Shown here one piece after another: positions 50,084 through 59,244 of a DNA stretch of 64,000 bases. Source of the stretch: Absicoccus intestinalis (GTDB taxonomy: Bacteria > Bacillota_I > Bacilli_A > Erysipelotrichales > Erysipelotrichaceae); contig NZ_JALBUS010000003.1 of the NCBI RefSeq assembly GCF_033971885.1, positions 1 to 64,000 of the forward strand, read 5' to 3'. The position numbers and the translations under genes are program-made. Positions within the stretch are counted from its first letter, which is position 1. The number at the start of each line of letters is the position of its first letter. Under the pieces are notes generated by a model. The model had not been told where the DNA came from. It saw only the letters and a program-made list of their open reading frames with translations, and did not search any database.

Positions 50084-52155
50084 AAAGACGAAGGTACCAT
50101 TTCCTTCGTCTTTTTTGATACTAGACTGCTCATACAATGCATGGAAATACCTATCGTTGAGGCATTATGTAAAAGCGCAGTCATGGATGGTTGTAAAAAA
50201 CCCAACATGCCAAACAGGATCAAGCTAGAATTAAAGGTCATTATGAAATCATATGTGTGTTTATTTCGATCATCTAGTGCTTGACATAATTGACGTAAGA
50301 TCACAAGGGCTCGTAGATCCATTTCCGAAATGGTGACATCGGCCACTTCACGAGCAATCGGTGCACCAGAAGTGATCGCAATACCTACATCTGCTACCGA
50401 AAGTGCATATGTTCTTGTTCGATATAAGATGCTTTATCTTCTGGTAAAACTTCGGCGCAATAATCATCCAATCCCAAATGAGCTGCGACCGCTTTGGCAG
50501 TTTGCTGACTATCACCTGTCAACATAACGACCTTTTCAAAACCACAAGCATGTAACTGTTGAATTGTTTGCTTGGCTTCTTCTTTGATTGGATCTTCAAT
50601 CAAGATCACAGCTGCCAATTGACCACCAATCGATAAATACAAGTGTGAATATTCATCGGGCAAAGCATCAAATTTTTGTTGCTCTCCCTCAGGAATGAGG
50701 ATACCTTCATCTTCAAAGATGAAATGGTAACTGCCAATTCGTAATAAGACACCATTGATATCACTCGCAATGCCATGAGCCACTATATATTTGACTTCTG
50801 AATGTTCTTCTTCATGGCGAAGGTGCAATTCATCGGATCGTTTGACCACCGCATTTGCGATCGAATGTGGATAGTGTTCTTCCAAACAAGCCGCTAAACG
50901 TAACATTTCTATCGGGTCATGACCACCAAATCCAATCACCTCTTTGACTTTTGGCTCTGCTTTGGTCAAGGTACCTGTTTTATCAAAAACAATGGTTTTC
51001 GCTTGCGTATAATCTTCCATTACCTTGCCACCTTTTACCGAAATGCCAAGCACGCTGGCTTCGTGCATAGCCGTTAAGGAAGAAATAGGCATTGATAGTT
51101 TTAAGGCACAACAGAAATCAACCATCAGAATCGAATAGGCGCGTGTGATATTGCGGGTCAAAAGATACGTAAGTGCAGTCGCGACAAAGGTCACCGGTAC
51201 CAAATGATCGCCTAGATGGGATACTCTGGTCTCCGTATTGGATTTAAGTTTTTCGGAATCCTCGATTATATGCACAATTCGATCATATTGACCTGTACCC
51301 GATACTTTCGTGACTTGAAGGACTAATTGTCCTTCATCCAGCACAGTACCCGCAAAGACAGGAGCTCCTTTTGATTTGTGAACCGATAGGGGTTCGCCAG
51401 TGATCGAAGCTTTATTTAGCATGGCATCTCCATACAGGACACGTCCATCCAATGGAATCATTTGACCTGTGCGTACGCCAATTTGATCATCAAGCTTTAT
51501 GTCCATGATAGGTACCAGCCTATCGATATCTTGTTCTTTTCGCCATACTTTATCAATATGTAAAGACATCGCGTTGGCTAGATCATCTACCGATTTACGA
51601 TGAGTCTATTCTTCCATGATATCCCCCATACCTAATCCCCCATACCTAATAAGAACATCACGCTGCCCGCGGTATCAAAATCTTGGCGGAAAAGGGCAAA
51701 AGTAACACTGGTAGCATCCAACACATGTACATCCAATTTACCTTTGGATAGGGATCTCAATCCCTGTATCACAAAAGGAACGGCTTTGATCAAACTCATG
51801 ACACTTCGAATAGACACAGGTAAAAAGTATCGAGTGATGATTCGAAAGGCAATATGATTAAACATTTTGTCTTCCTATTGACGTTGAATGGCACGTCCTG
51901 TATGTTCGGGCCTATCTGGTAAACAGGTCATATAGTCAAAGGAAGAAAGACAATCAATAATTTGATTTCGCGTTTCTTTTTGCCCATCATAATTAATCGT
52001 TGCATCTGCCGTTCGATCATAGACTTTTACTTGTTGTACACCGACTAAATTTTTGATCCAGTATTCCACTTGATCAGCTTCGGAAAGACTCATGGTACAT
52101 TGGTGCAAATGAACCCGTAAGCGACCATGGATTCATGTTTGATTGTACAATCCAA
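50080..52155 (-). pseudogene. Decayed P1B-type metal ATPase (HMA-like domain, several lesions)
   Basis: Pieces read in order on the minus strand. First, an HMA-like N-terminal domain (GRLRVHLHQCTMSLSEADQVEYW). Then a membrane part, the A domain (KASITGEP), an ion-site region (CCALKLSMP), DKTGTLT and MLTGD, and the C-terminal helices (REVADVTISEMDLRAL...LLHNAST). Lesions: a frameshift near 52126 at the start, an in-frame TAG at 51875-51877, a 14-bp tandem duplication (51622-51649), TAG at 51606-51608 where EEWTH is expected, and a deletion near 50395 that removes the GDGxND hinge and shifts frame. It cannot make an active pump. The likely start is TTG at 52155 after AGAAAGGA. Confidence 0.9.
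50084..50116. terminator. Bidirectional terminator between ribF and ATPase pseudogene
   Basis: AAAAAGACGAAGG pairs with CCTTCGTCTTTTTT, giving T-runs on both strands. It serves ribF (plus) and the decayed ATPase (minus). Confidence 0.88.
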
Positions 52156-52173
52156 AATATATCAATCCTTTCT

Positions 52174-52201
52174 AAAAAAAGATGCGTTTACGCCGCATCT
52201 T
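52174..52201 (-). terminator. Terminator after the DUF6110-like gene
   Basis: On the minus strand AGATGCG pairs with CGCATCT, followed by seven T residues. It overlaps the stop codon and separates the small gene from the ATPase remnant. Confidence 0.8.
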
Positions 52202-52463
52202 GTTGTGCCAATAAAGCTTTCGCATCGGCAATTTCTTGTTCACGTGCTTTTTGTGCACGTTTTTGATTGATATCATCCGCATCTACATTGATATCCTCAC
52301 AGTTTTCTTTCAACGTGGTCCATGTCTTCTTAACACTGTCACCACCACGTTTCACAGCCGCTGTCAGATGCGTATAGAGACAGTTTGCATCTTTGGATGA
52401 AAGTATGGATACACCGGCTGTACCTAATAGAAAACCATAACTAATCAATCGAGCTGTTTCCAT
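52188..52463 (-). CDS. DUF6110-like small protein upstream of metal ATPase remnant
   Basis: A 91-residue protein that looks intact. It has a hydrophobic, Gly-containing N-terminal helix (SYGFLLGTAGVSILSS, about 8-23), then AVKRGGDSVKKTWTTLKENCEDINVDADDINQKRA and a charged helical tail. Proteins of this type are found beside HMA-domain metal ATPases; the function is unknown. The start is odd: AAAGGAGG is 15 nt from this ATG, while another ATG at ideal spacing 8 nt upstream is out of frame and stops after eight codons. A start-proximal frameshift is possible. Confidence 0.68.
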   Translation of the reverse strand: METARLISYGFLLGTAGVSILSSKDANCLYTHLTAAVKRGGDSVKKTWTTLKENCEDINVDADDINQKRAQKAREQEIADAKALLAQQDAA

Positions 52464-52600
52464 GGAACCATATATTTGCCTCCTTTAATCGAATATGTTC
52501 TATATAACTATGATAGACATAATTTAAAAGTCAAAATGAATTTTGTAAAAGATGATGTGAAAATATGGGATAAGTATTTCTTTATTGAGTGTGGGAAGTT

Positions 52601-52609
52601 TGTTATAAT
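52601..52609 (+). promoter_or_regulatory. Promoter of the Asp23-family gene (extended -10)
   Basis: TGTTATAAT with a perfect -10 at 52604-52609 and an extended TG. No clear -35 at 17 nt. AAGGTGA follows before the ATG. Confidence 0.65.
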
Positions 52610-52632
52610 GAGAGGGAAATGAAGGTGAAAGT

Positions 52633-52962
52633 ATGGCCCAAGAATATATAACTTTAGAACCACAAAATGAATATGGAACGGTTCAATTAAATAAATCCGT
52701 CTTTTCAAGCATCGCATTAAATGTGATTGAAGAGAATGATCAAGTTCAATTGGTTGAAGGCAGCCGTCCTTTAAAGGGAGGTATTCAAACGATCATTGAT
52801 CATAATACGTTAAAATTAACAATTCCTGTGAAAATGAATTATAAAGCACATGTTACCGATACATGTGCAGAACTTCAAAACAAGATCTTTGAAAGTATTT
52901 CTTATATGACGGATTTCAAACCAGAATCGATTGAGATCCAAGTGGTTGGTTTTATCTTTTAG
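52633..52962 (+). CDS. Asp23/Gls24 family protein (YqhY-like)
   Basis: The 109 residues match the Asp23/Gls24 (DUF322) family, linked to the cell envelope and, for YqhY, to lipid metabolism near accBC. The pattern begins EYGTVQLNKSVFSSIALNVIEE and continues with DHNTLKLTIPVKMNYKAHVTDTCAELQNKIFESISYMTDFKPESIEIQVVGFIF. Position a few genes upstream of nusB agrees with YqhY in Bacillus. It has its own promoter and terminator. Confidence 0.88.
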   Translation: MAQEYITLEPQNEYGTVQLNKSVFSSIALNVIEENDQVQLVEGSRPLKGGIQTIIDHNTLKLTIPVKMNYKAHVTDTCAELQNKIFESISYMTDFKPESIEIQVVGFIF

Positions 52963-52989
52963 GAAATCTTTGCGAGATTTCCTTTTTTT
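52961..52989 (+). terminator. Terminator of the Asp23-family gene
   Basis: A 9-bp perfect stem (AGGAAATCT / AGATTTCCT) with a TTGCG loop and seven T residues. It overlaps the stop codon. Confidence 0.88.
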
Positions 52990-53004
52990 AAAAGGAGTGG
53001 ATCT

Positions 53005-53907
53005 ATGCGTGTATCTTTCCATGATTATTTAGTCATTGGAATTTCGTCTCGTGCTTTATTTGATTTGGAAGAAGCCAATGAAATCTTTGAGACCCAAGGC
53101 TTGGATGCCTATCGAGACTATCAATTTGCTCATGAAGAGGATATATTAAAACCTGGTTCTGGATTTCCTTTGATCAAAAAATTTTTAGAGATCAATACCA
53201 AAATGAATAAAAAATTGGTCGAAGTGATCGTGATGTCACGGAATTCAGCCGAAACATCTTTACGAATCATTCATTCATTGGAACATTATGATCTCGATAT
53301 TGGCCGCATGGTGATGAGTGGTGGTGAAAATATTTCCCGTTATTTAAAGGCATTTGATGTGGATCTCTTTTTATCCGCCAATGCAAAGGATGTCGAATCG
53401 GCCATTGATGCTGGCTATCCCGCGGGTTTGATCTATCCACATGCACAAGGATATGATTTACCTTCGGATCAAATTCGCATTGCTTTTGATGCGGATGCCG
53501 TCTTATTTTCGGATCAATCTGAACAAATTTATAAAGCCAAGGGATTGGATGCATTTGTAGCCAATGAGATCAAAAATCAAGATACGGCGATGGAGCAAGG
53601 GCCAATGGCCCATTTCTTGTTCCGTCTTGCACAACTGCAAAGTGCTTGTGCAAACACGCATTATTTACGAACCGCCATTGTAACTGCCCGGGATAAAAAT
53701 GCCGGCATTCGTGTCATTAAGACGTTGCGTCAATGGCATATCATCATCGACGAGATCTTTTTTCTACAAGGAGCCAAAAAAGCGGATGTATTAGCAAGCT
53801 TTGGAGCTGATATCTTTTTTGATGATCAAGATATTCATGCGGGTCCTGCTAGCGAAGTGGTTCCCAGTGCCCGTGTATTACCAACCAACAATAAGGAGAG
53901 AATATGA
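53005..53907 (+). CDS. 5'-nucleotidase (cytosolic NT5C1 family)
   Basis: HAD-related 5'-nucleotidase that dephosphorylates nucleoside monophosphates. The 300-residue protein shows the family hallmarks: VIGISSRALFDLEEANEIFETQGLDAYRDYQ, EVIVMSRNSAETSLRI, RYLKAFDVDLFLSAN, IAFDADAVLFSDQSE, and the late GAKKADVLASFGADIFFDDQ. AAAGGAG precedes the ATG. It overlaps nusB by 4 nt and probably heads the nusB-xseA-xseB-ispA-dxs-like-tlyA-recN-dinB-trmN6 operon, an unusual first gene for that cluster. Confidence 0.88.
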   Translation: MRVSFHDYLVIGISSRALFDLEEANEIFETQGLDAYRDYQFAHEEDILKPGSGFPLIKKFLEINTKMNKKLVEVIVMSRNSAETSLRIIHSLEHYDLDIGRMVMSGGENISRYLKAFDVDLFLSANAKDVESAIDAGYPAGLIYPHAQGYDLPSDQIRIAFDADAVLFSDQSEQIYKAKGLDAFVANEIKNQDTAMEQGPMAHFLFRLAQLQSACANTHYLRTAIVTARDKNAGIRVIKTLRQWHIIIDEIFFLQGAKKADVLASFGADIFFDDQDIHAGPASEVVPSARVLPTNNKERI

Positions 53908-54281
53908 AACGACATGAACAAAGAGAAATCGCAATAAATAGTTTATATCAACATTTATTGTTGAATAAAGATATACGCAAATGTGTATTTGAAGCTATGC
54001 ATGGTACCAATGAGATCGATAGTTATCTCTACAGCATCACCGTGGATGCCGTGGCCCATGAATACAATTATATTCAAAAAATCAATCATTTATTACGTAA
54101 GGATTGGACCTTCAATCGATTAAGTGTATTGGAGCAAGCCATTTTATTGATGGCTTGTCAAGAAATCTTAGAAAATCAAACACCTAAGGCAGTCGTTATC
54201 GACGAAGCTGTCGGCTTCGCTAAAAAATATTGTGATGATGATTCGTATAAATTGATCAATGGGGTATTGGATCGACTATGA
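53904..54281 (+). CDS. nusB: Transcription antitermination protein NusB
   Basis: Helical RNA-binding factor for rRNA antitermination, partner of NusE. The 125 residues carry EQREIAINSLYQHLL at the start and the C-terminal motif LLMACQEILENQTPKAVVIDEAVGFAKKYCDDDSYKLINGVLDRL. It overlaps both its neighbours by 4 nt (ATGA). Slightly shorter than the common 130-150. Confidence 0.92.
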   Translation: MKRHEQREIAINSLYQHLLLNKDIRKCVFEAMHGTNEIDSYLYSITVDAVAHEYNYIQKINHLLRKDWTFNRLSVLEQAILLMACQEILENQTPKAVVIDEAVGFAKKYCDDDSYKLINGVLDRL

Positions 54282-55705
54282 CTGAAGAAATGGTCGTGAG
54301 CGTATCGCATGTTCTTTTACGCATCAAGACAACTTTAGAACAACAATTGAACCTACATGATGTTTGGATCAGTGGAGAAGTTTCCAATTTGACCAAACAT
54401 CGTTCCGGTCATTATTATTTTTCATTAAAAGATGAACGTGGCGCTATGAGTTGTGTCATGTTTGCGAGCTATGTCAAACATTTACGTTTTGATCTGGAAG
54501 AAGGAATGAAAGTATTGGTGAAAGCCAGTGCCAATGTCTATCCACAAAGAGGTTCTCTCCAGCTCTATGTCACATCTATGCGGCCTGATGGTTTGGGGGC
54601 TCTTTTTCTTGAATTCGAGCAACGAAAAAAACGCTTAGAAGCACAAGGTTATTTTGATCCTGCTCATAAGAAGCCAAAACCGGATGTGATCGAACACATT
54701 GCCATTATCACGGCAAAAGAAGGAGCTGCCATTCAGGATGTGATCTCAACAGTACGAAAACGGTGGCCCATGCTAAAGATGACCTTATATCCAGCTCTGG
54801 TACAAGGGCAAAGAGCGGCTGAAACCATTGTTGCACGATTAAAGCAAGCGGATTCCAAAGGTTATGATGCGATATTGGTCGTACGTGGTGGAGGTTCTTT
54901 TGAAGATTTATTTTGTTTCAATGATGAAGAATTAGTGAAAACCATTTATAACTGTCAAACCTATATCGTATCTGGCGTAGGACATGAGGTAGATACGACA
55001 TTGTGCGATCTTGTTGCTGATCATCGTAGTGTAACGCCTACCGCTGCTGCTCAATGGGTCACACCGGATCAAAAAGAAGTTATGGCCCGCTTGGAACAAA
55101 TTCAAGCGACTTTAAATTTCCAAATGCATCAACATATACAAGGGGCCAGAAAGCAATTGTCCACCTATCAGTCCAATCGATATTTATCGGATCCAAATAC
55201 ATGGATCATTGATAAACGATTGCGATTGGATAACCTGGAACAAGTTTTATTCCAAACGAAGGATCGAATCACTCGCTATGATAGCGATATTCTTCATTAT
55301 CAGCAAAGAATGCAACTGTCAATAGCTGCTTTATTCAAAAAAGAATCACAAGCCTATACCAACACTTTCCAACAGTTGATGCAAGTAGGCAAGGTTTATA
55401 CACAAAATCAGATCCATCGTTTCCATCATACCAAAGAGCGTCAACAAGATGCCATACAACATTATATGGAAAATCAACAAAAACATTTGAGCAAAAATGT
55501 TTCCTTGCTTGATGCTTTCTCTCCTTTGAAAGTCATTGAGCGTGGTTATTCCATTACGATGGATGAAGGACATGTCATTCATTCGATCCATCAAGTTACA
55601 AAGGGAAACATCATTCAAACCCAAGTCAAAGATGGTACCATCTTTTCCGTAGTCACAAATAGTCAGGAGGAATCTCATGCCAACAAAGAAACTAAAATTT
55701 CATGA
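54278..55705 (+). CDS. xseA: Exodeoxyribonuclease VII large subunit
   Basis: Catalytic subunit of the single-strand exonuclease ExoVII. The 475 residues have an N-terminal OB fold (VWISGEVSNLTKHRSGHYYFSLKDERGAMSCVMF), the nuclease domain (IAIITAKEGAAIQDVISTVRKRWP...VVRGGGSFEDLFCFNDEELV, GVGHEVDTTLCDLVADHRSVTPTAAA) and a long helical region (about 265-430) that binds XseB. It overlaps nusB by 4 nt and xseB by 29 nt. Confidence 0.95.
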   Translation: MTEEMVVSVSHVLLRIKTTLEQQLNLHDVWISGEVSNLTKHRSGHYYFSLKDERGAMSCVMFASYVKHLRFDLEEGMKVLVKASANVYPQRGSLQLYVTSMRPDGLGALFLEFEQRKKRLEAQGYFDPAHKKPKPDVIEHIAIITAKEGAAIQDVISTVRKRWPMLKMTLYPALVQGQRAAETIVARLKQADSKGYDAILVVRGGGSFEDLFCFNDEELVKTIYNCQTYIVSGVGHEVDTTLCDLVADHRSVTPTAAAQWVTPDQKEVMARLEQIQATLNFQMHQHIQGARKQLSTYQSNRYLSDPNTWIIDKRLRLDNLEQVLFQTKDRITRYDSDILHYQQRMQLSIAALFKKESQAYTNTFQQLMQVGKVYTQNQIHRFHHTKERQQDAIQHYMENQQKHLSKNVSLLDAFSPLKVIERGYSITMDEGHVIHSIHQVTKGNIIQTQVKDGTIFSVVTNSQEESHANKETKIS

Positions 55706-55886
55706 AGCAATGAATCGCTTAGATGAAATTGTTACTGAACTGAATCGCGATGATCTAGAATTAGAAAAAGCGATGGATCTTTTTACCGAAGGAACAAAAC
55801 TAGCCGCTCAATGTGAAACACAATTGAAAGAATTTGAGCAAAAAGTCGAACAATTATCCAATCAAAAGGAGACAACAAATGATTGA
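55677..55886 (+). CDS. xseB: Exodeoxyribonuclease VII small subunit
   Basis: Short helical hairpin subunit that decorates XseA helices. The 69 residues show the signature KFHEAMNRLDEIVTELNRDDLELEKAMDLFTEGTKLAAQCETQLKEFEQKVEQL. It starts within xseA (29-nt overlap, GGAGG site inside xseA) and overlaps ispA by 8 nt, so all three are coupled. Confidence 0.94.
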   Translation: MPTKKLKFHEAMNRLDEIVTELNRDDLELEKAMDLFTEGTKLAAQCETQLKEFEQKVEQLSNQKETTND

Positions 55887-56727
55887 TCTCGATACTTTTG
55901 AAACGTATCTTCAAACCAAAGTCAATGAAGGGCAGACTGGACGTGTAAAAGCGGCCATGGCCTATTCATTGATCAATGGTGGCAAGCGGATGCGTCCACA
56001 ATTGCTTTTTGCGACATTACAATTATATGGTCTAGATCCAACCATTGGTTTTCCATGTGCCAGTGCCATTGAAATGATCCATACCTATTCACTGATCCAT
56101 GATGATCTTCCTGCCATGGATGATGATGACATGCGCAGAGGACAACCAAGCTGTCATATTCAATTTGATGAAGCGACGGCCATTTTAGCTGGTGATGGAT
56201 TATTGACTCGCGCGTTTGACATTGTCTTAGAAACCAACATAGATGCTGAAAAAAAAGTGTCTTTAGTTTCTGCCTTAAGTCGCTATTCGGGTGTAGATGG
56301 TATGATCTATGGGCAAGAATTAGATTTGAAAGCCGAATCCGATACCAATCTAACCCTAGACGATGTCTTTTTGATCGATACCTATAAAACCGCTAAACTT
56401 TTGACATTACCTTTTGTTTGTGGAGCAATCATTGCTGGAAAAGAAACCGATATTCCGATTTGGCAAAAAGTGGGATATGCACTTGGTATTCAATTTCAGA
56501 TCCAAGATGACATTTTAGATCAGACCCAATCGAGTCAGGCTTTAGGCAAATCAACCAGTGATACTGAAAACCATAAACAAACCTTTGTTTCTTTGATGGG
56601 ACTGGAAGCCGCAAAAAAGAAGGTTTTGACCTATCAAACAGAAATTGAAGACATGCTTTCCCATTTTGAAGGAGATTTTTCTTACTTACAAACATTGATT
56701 GATTTTATGACCCAACGTACCTATTGA
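55879..56727 (+). CDS. ispA: Farnesyl diphosphate synthase
   Basis: Trans-isoprenyl diphosphate synthase making farnesyl diphosphate (or geranylgeranyl) from IPP and DMAPP. The 282 residues have the GGKRMRP motif, the first Asp-rich motif HDDLPAMDDDDMRRG, the second FQIQDDILD and the KSTSDTENHKQTFVSL region. I start at MIDLDTF (55879), overlapping xseB; the longer frame lies within xseB. It is intact and active-looking, whereas the DXS-like gene directly after it has lost its catalytic residues. Confidence 0.93.
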   Translation: MIDLDTFETYLQTKVNEGQTGRVKAAMAYSLINGGKRMRPQLLFATLQLYGLDPTIGFPCASAIEMIHTYSLIHDDLPAMDDDDMRRGQPSCHIQFDEATAILAGDGLLTRAFDIVLETNIDAEKKVSLVSALSRYSGVDGMIYGQELDLKAESDTNLTLDDVFLIDTYKTAKLLTLPFVCGAIIAGKETDIPIWQKVGYALGIQFQIQDDILDQTQSSQALGKSTSDTENHKQTFVSLMGLEAAKKKVLTYQTEIEDMLSHFEGDFSYLQTLIDFMTQRTY

Positions 56728-56741
56728 AATGAGGGAGATAT

Positions 56742-58535
56742 ATGCGTCTATACGACATTGAAACACCTGAACAAATCAAGAATTTATCGGAAGAGCAACT
56801 ATCCACATTAGCCGATGATATGCGTGATTTCATCATTCAAACGATTGCCCAAAAAGGCGGATATCTGGCGGACAATTTGAGTGTTGTGGATGCGATGGTT
56901 GCCTTGCATTTTGTTTTTCAAACACCTCATGATCAACTATTGATTGATGGTGGACATCAATGTTTAGCTCATAAAATTCTAACCGGTCGTTCCACGACTT
57001 TTTCAACCTATCGACAAGCTAAGGGTTTAAATACCTTTTGTTGCACCGATGAAAGTATCTATGATACGTGGAATAGCATGCCTCTGGGCAGCTCTCTTTC
57101 TATTGCCTTAGGCATGGCTTGTGCACGGGATAAGGCAAAAGAAACATACCAAATCATTGATTTCATTGATTCAAAAGGTATTGTTACGGGATCGAGTTTG
57201 GAAGCACTCTATCAAATTGGTTATGGACAACATGGCATGGTCATCATCTTTAATGAAATGGTCCAAACAAAGCCAAAAGCAAATCGCATTTTAGAAACAT
57301 TGTCTTCGTTGCGTTCGAGCAAAGCGTATCGAAAAGCAAAAGAAAGTGTCAATGATACCTTGCGTTCCAATCGTATTGGCAATGGCGTAGCAACCGCTTT
57401 TGGATCGGTCAAAGATCATATCAAAGATAATCTTTTGAGTGATAATTTATTCCAAAATATGGGCTTTGATTATCTTGGACCCATCGATGGTCATGACATG
57501 CATGCTTTGATCAATGCTTTCCAAACAGCCAAAGCGGCAAGTCGCCCCATTGTCGTACATATTCAAACCCATCTTTCTTATGGATATCCGTATGCCCAAG
57601 ATCAAAAGGGTTGGCAAGAAGTCATGCCATTTCATCAAGATACAGGAAAATCCAAAGTCTTGGTTTCGAAAGACCAATGCGATTGGGAAACCTGGATCCA
57701 AAGTTGTATTGCGTTCTTACAGAAACAAAACCCAAAATTATCCATGATCGATCCTTCCTTATCTTTGCGTCCCAACCTTGCCTTAGGCATGGCGGCTGGT
57801 ATCGCCAAAAAAGGATATCATCCATTTGTACAGATTCAAGCAAAAGATGTTGGCCAATGTATTGATACCATTCAGGCTCATTTGGCCCATATGAACAGTC
57901 CAGTTATTGTCGGGGTGGACCAGGCGGGTATTGTCGATGGCAAAGGAGATGTCCAACAGGGAATCTATGATATTCAGCTTCTTTCTTCGATTCCTGATAT
58001 TGTGATTTCGCAACCAAAAGATAGTCAAGAAGCATTGGATCTATTATATACGGCTTCACGAAGTCAAAAGCCTTTTTTCATTCGATATCCATTTGGAATC
58101 GTCAATAAACCAACCGAAAAAAATTGTCATGCATTATCCGTTGGTACATGGTCACAATTTCAAATTGGTCTGGATCCAAAATGTATCGTGATCACTTATG
58201 GTCCGGAGTTTGATCGTATTCTTTCCAAGGCAAAGGAAAATCAATGGGATATGATCGTGATCAATGCTCGATTTTTTAAACCGGTCGATGAAAAGATCCT
58301 CAAACAAATGTTTTTGATGCAGCTACCTATCTATATTTTTGAACCCGATGCCAAAGGATCTTTATCGACCGTCGTGATGCAAGTATACGCCAAAATAAGA
58401 AACCCAATACATATTCTCGGTATCGAAGATCACTTTATTCAGCAAGGTTCCATACGTTCGATTCGGATCCAGGAACACATTTCGGTCAATGCATTATTTA
58501 AGGAAATAGATCATGAGCAACATGCGGTTAGATAA
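56742..58535 (+). CDS. DXS-like protein with catalytic residues lost
   Basis: Full-length homologue of 1-deoxy-D-xylulose-5-phosphate synthase (597 residues, usual about 620) in the standard dxs position. Fold landmarks remain (GGHQCLAHKILTGR with His72; YLGPIDGHDM; VDQAGIVDG; IRYP). Activity residues do not: the TPP/Mg motif GDG reads DSK (143-145), the VGHSS His is gone, about 20 residues around the catalytic Glu (IAEQHA) are deleted or replaced, GxTHQG reads GDVQQG (Gln405), and substrate arginines are Gln394 and Phe451. The frame is open with a GAGGGAG site, so it is probably made. Role unknown; DXS activity is very unlikely. Confidence 0.85.
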   Translation: MRLYDIETPEQIKNLSEEQLSTLADDMRDFIIQTIAQKGGYLADNLSVVDAMVALHFVFQTPHDQLLIDGGHQCLAHKILTGRSTTFSTYRQAKGLNTFCCTDESIYDTWNSMPLGSSLSIALGMACARDKAKETYQIIDFIDSKGIVTGSSLEALYQIGYGQHGMVIIFNEMVQTKPKANRILETLSSLRSSKAYRKAKESVNDTLRSNRIGNGVATAFGSVKDHIKDNLLSDNLFQNMGFDYLGPIDGHDMHALINAFQTAKAASRPIVVHIQTHLSYGYPYAQDQKGWQEVMPFHQDTGKSKVLVSKDQCDWETWIQSCIAFLQKQNPKLSMIDPSLSLRPNLALGMAAGIAKKGYHPFVQIQAKDVGQCIDTIQAHLAHMNSPVIVGVDQAGIVDGKGDVQQGIYDIQLLSSIPDIVISQPKDSQEALDLLYTASRSQKPFFIRYPFGIVNKPTEKNCHALSVGTWSQFQIGLDPKCIVITYGPEFDRILSKAKENQWDMIVINARFFKPVDEKILKQMFLMQLPIYIFEPDAKGSLSTVVMQVYAKIRNPIHILGIEDHFIQQGSIRSIRIQEHISVNALFKEIDHEQHAVR

Positions 58536-59244
58536 GGTCTGTGCCATCGAGCTGGGTTCACGAACCAAAGCACAAGATCATATAAAAAAGGGCTTGGTCG
58601 AAGTCAATGGAAAAGTGATCCAAAAATCAAGTTATTTGGTTTCTGAACTGGATTCTGTCGTAATAAAGAATGATGGCCATGAATTTGTCTCACGAGCTGC
58701 TTATAAATTATTAGGTGCCATTGATACTTTTTCGATCGATCTTAATGATCAAGTCGTACTCGATATTGGCGCAAGCACCGGTGGTTTTACAGATGTTTGT
58801 TTACGTCATGATGCCAAAAAAGTATATGCCTTAGATGTGGGTCATTTACAACTGGATCCAACATTAGCGATGGATCCACGAGTCATCAAGATGGAAGGGA
58901 AGAATGCCCGTGAATTAAAAACAGATTGGTTTGATGAATCCATTGATTTTATTTGTATGGATGTGAGTTTTATTTCCTGTCAAACCATTTTGGAACATGT
59001 TTTTAAGGAAATGATCCCCAAACATCTGGTGGTGTTGGTCAAACCTCAATTTGAATGTGGTCCTCAGGCATTAAACAAACATGGGGTATTAAAAAATGAA
59101 AAACTAGCTTTGCAGATTGTAAATAAAAAACAAGCATTTTTGCAAATATATTATCAACAAGTACATGTCATGAAAAGTCCGATCCAGGGGCGTTCTGGCA
59201 ATCAGGAATATGTCATTTATGCACAAGAAAGGAGATCCAGATGA
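58513..59244 (+). CDS. tlyA: TlyA family rRNA methyltransferase
   Basis: S4 domain plus FtsJ-like SAM methyltransferase; family members 2'-O-methylate 16S and 23S rRNA and are often annotated as hemolysin A or YqxC. The 243 residues start with the S4 part (MRLDKVCAIELGSRTKAQDHIKKGLVEVNGK) and have SAM motif DIGASTGGFTDVCL, the YALDVGHLQLDPTL segment and VLVKPQFECG. It overlaps the DXS-like gene by 23 nt and recN by 4 nt. The argR gene that often lies between tlyA and recN is absent. Confidence 0.92.
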   Translation: MSNMRLDKVCAIELGSRTKAQDHIKKGLVEVNGKVIQKSSYLVSELDSVVIKNDGHEFVSRAAYKLLGAIDTFSIDLNDQVVLDIGASTGGFTDVCLRHDAKKVYALDVGHLQLDPTLAMDPRVIKMEGKNARELKTDWFDESIDFICMDVSFISCQTILEHVFKEMIPKHLVVLVKPQFECGPQALNKHGVLKNEKLALQIVNKKQAFLQIYYQQVHVMKSPIQGRSGNQEYVIYAQERRSR

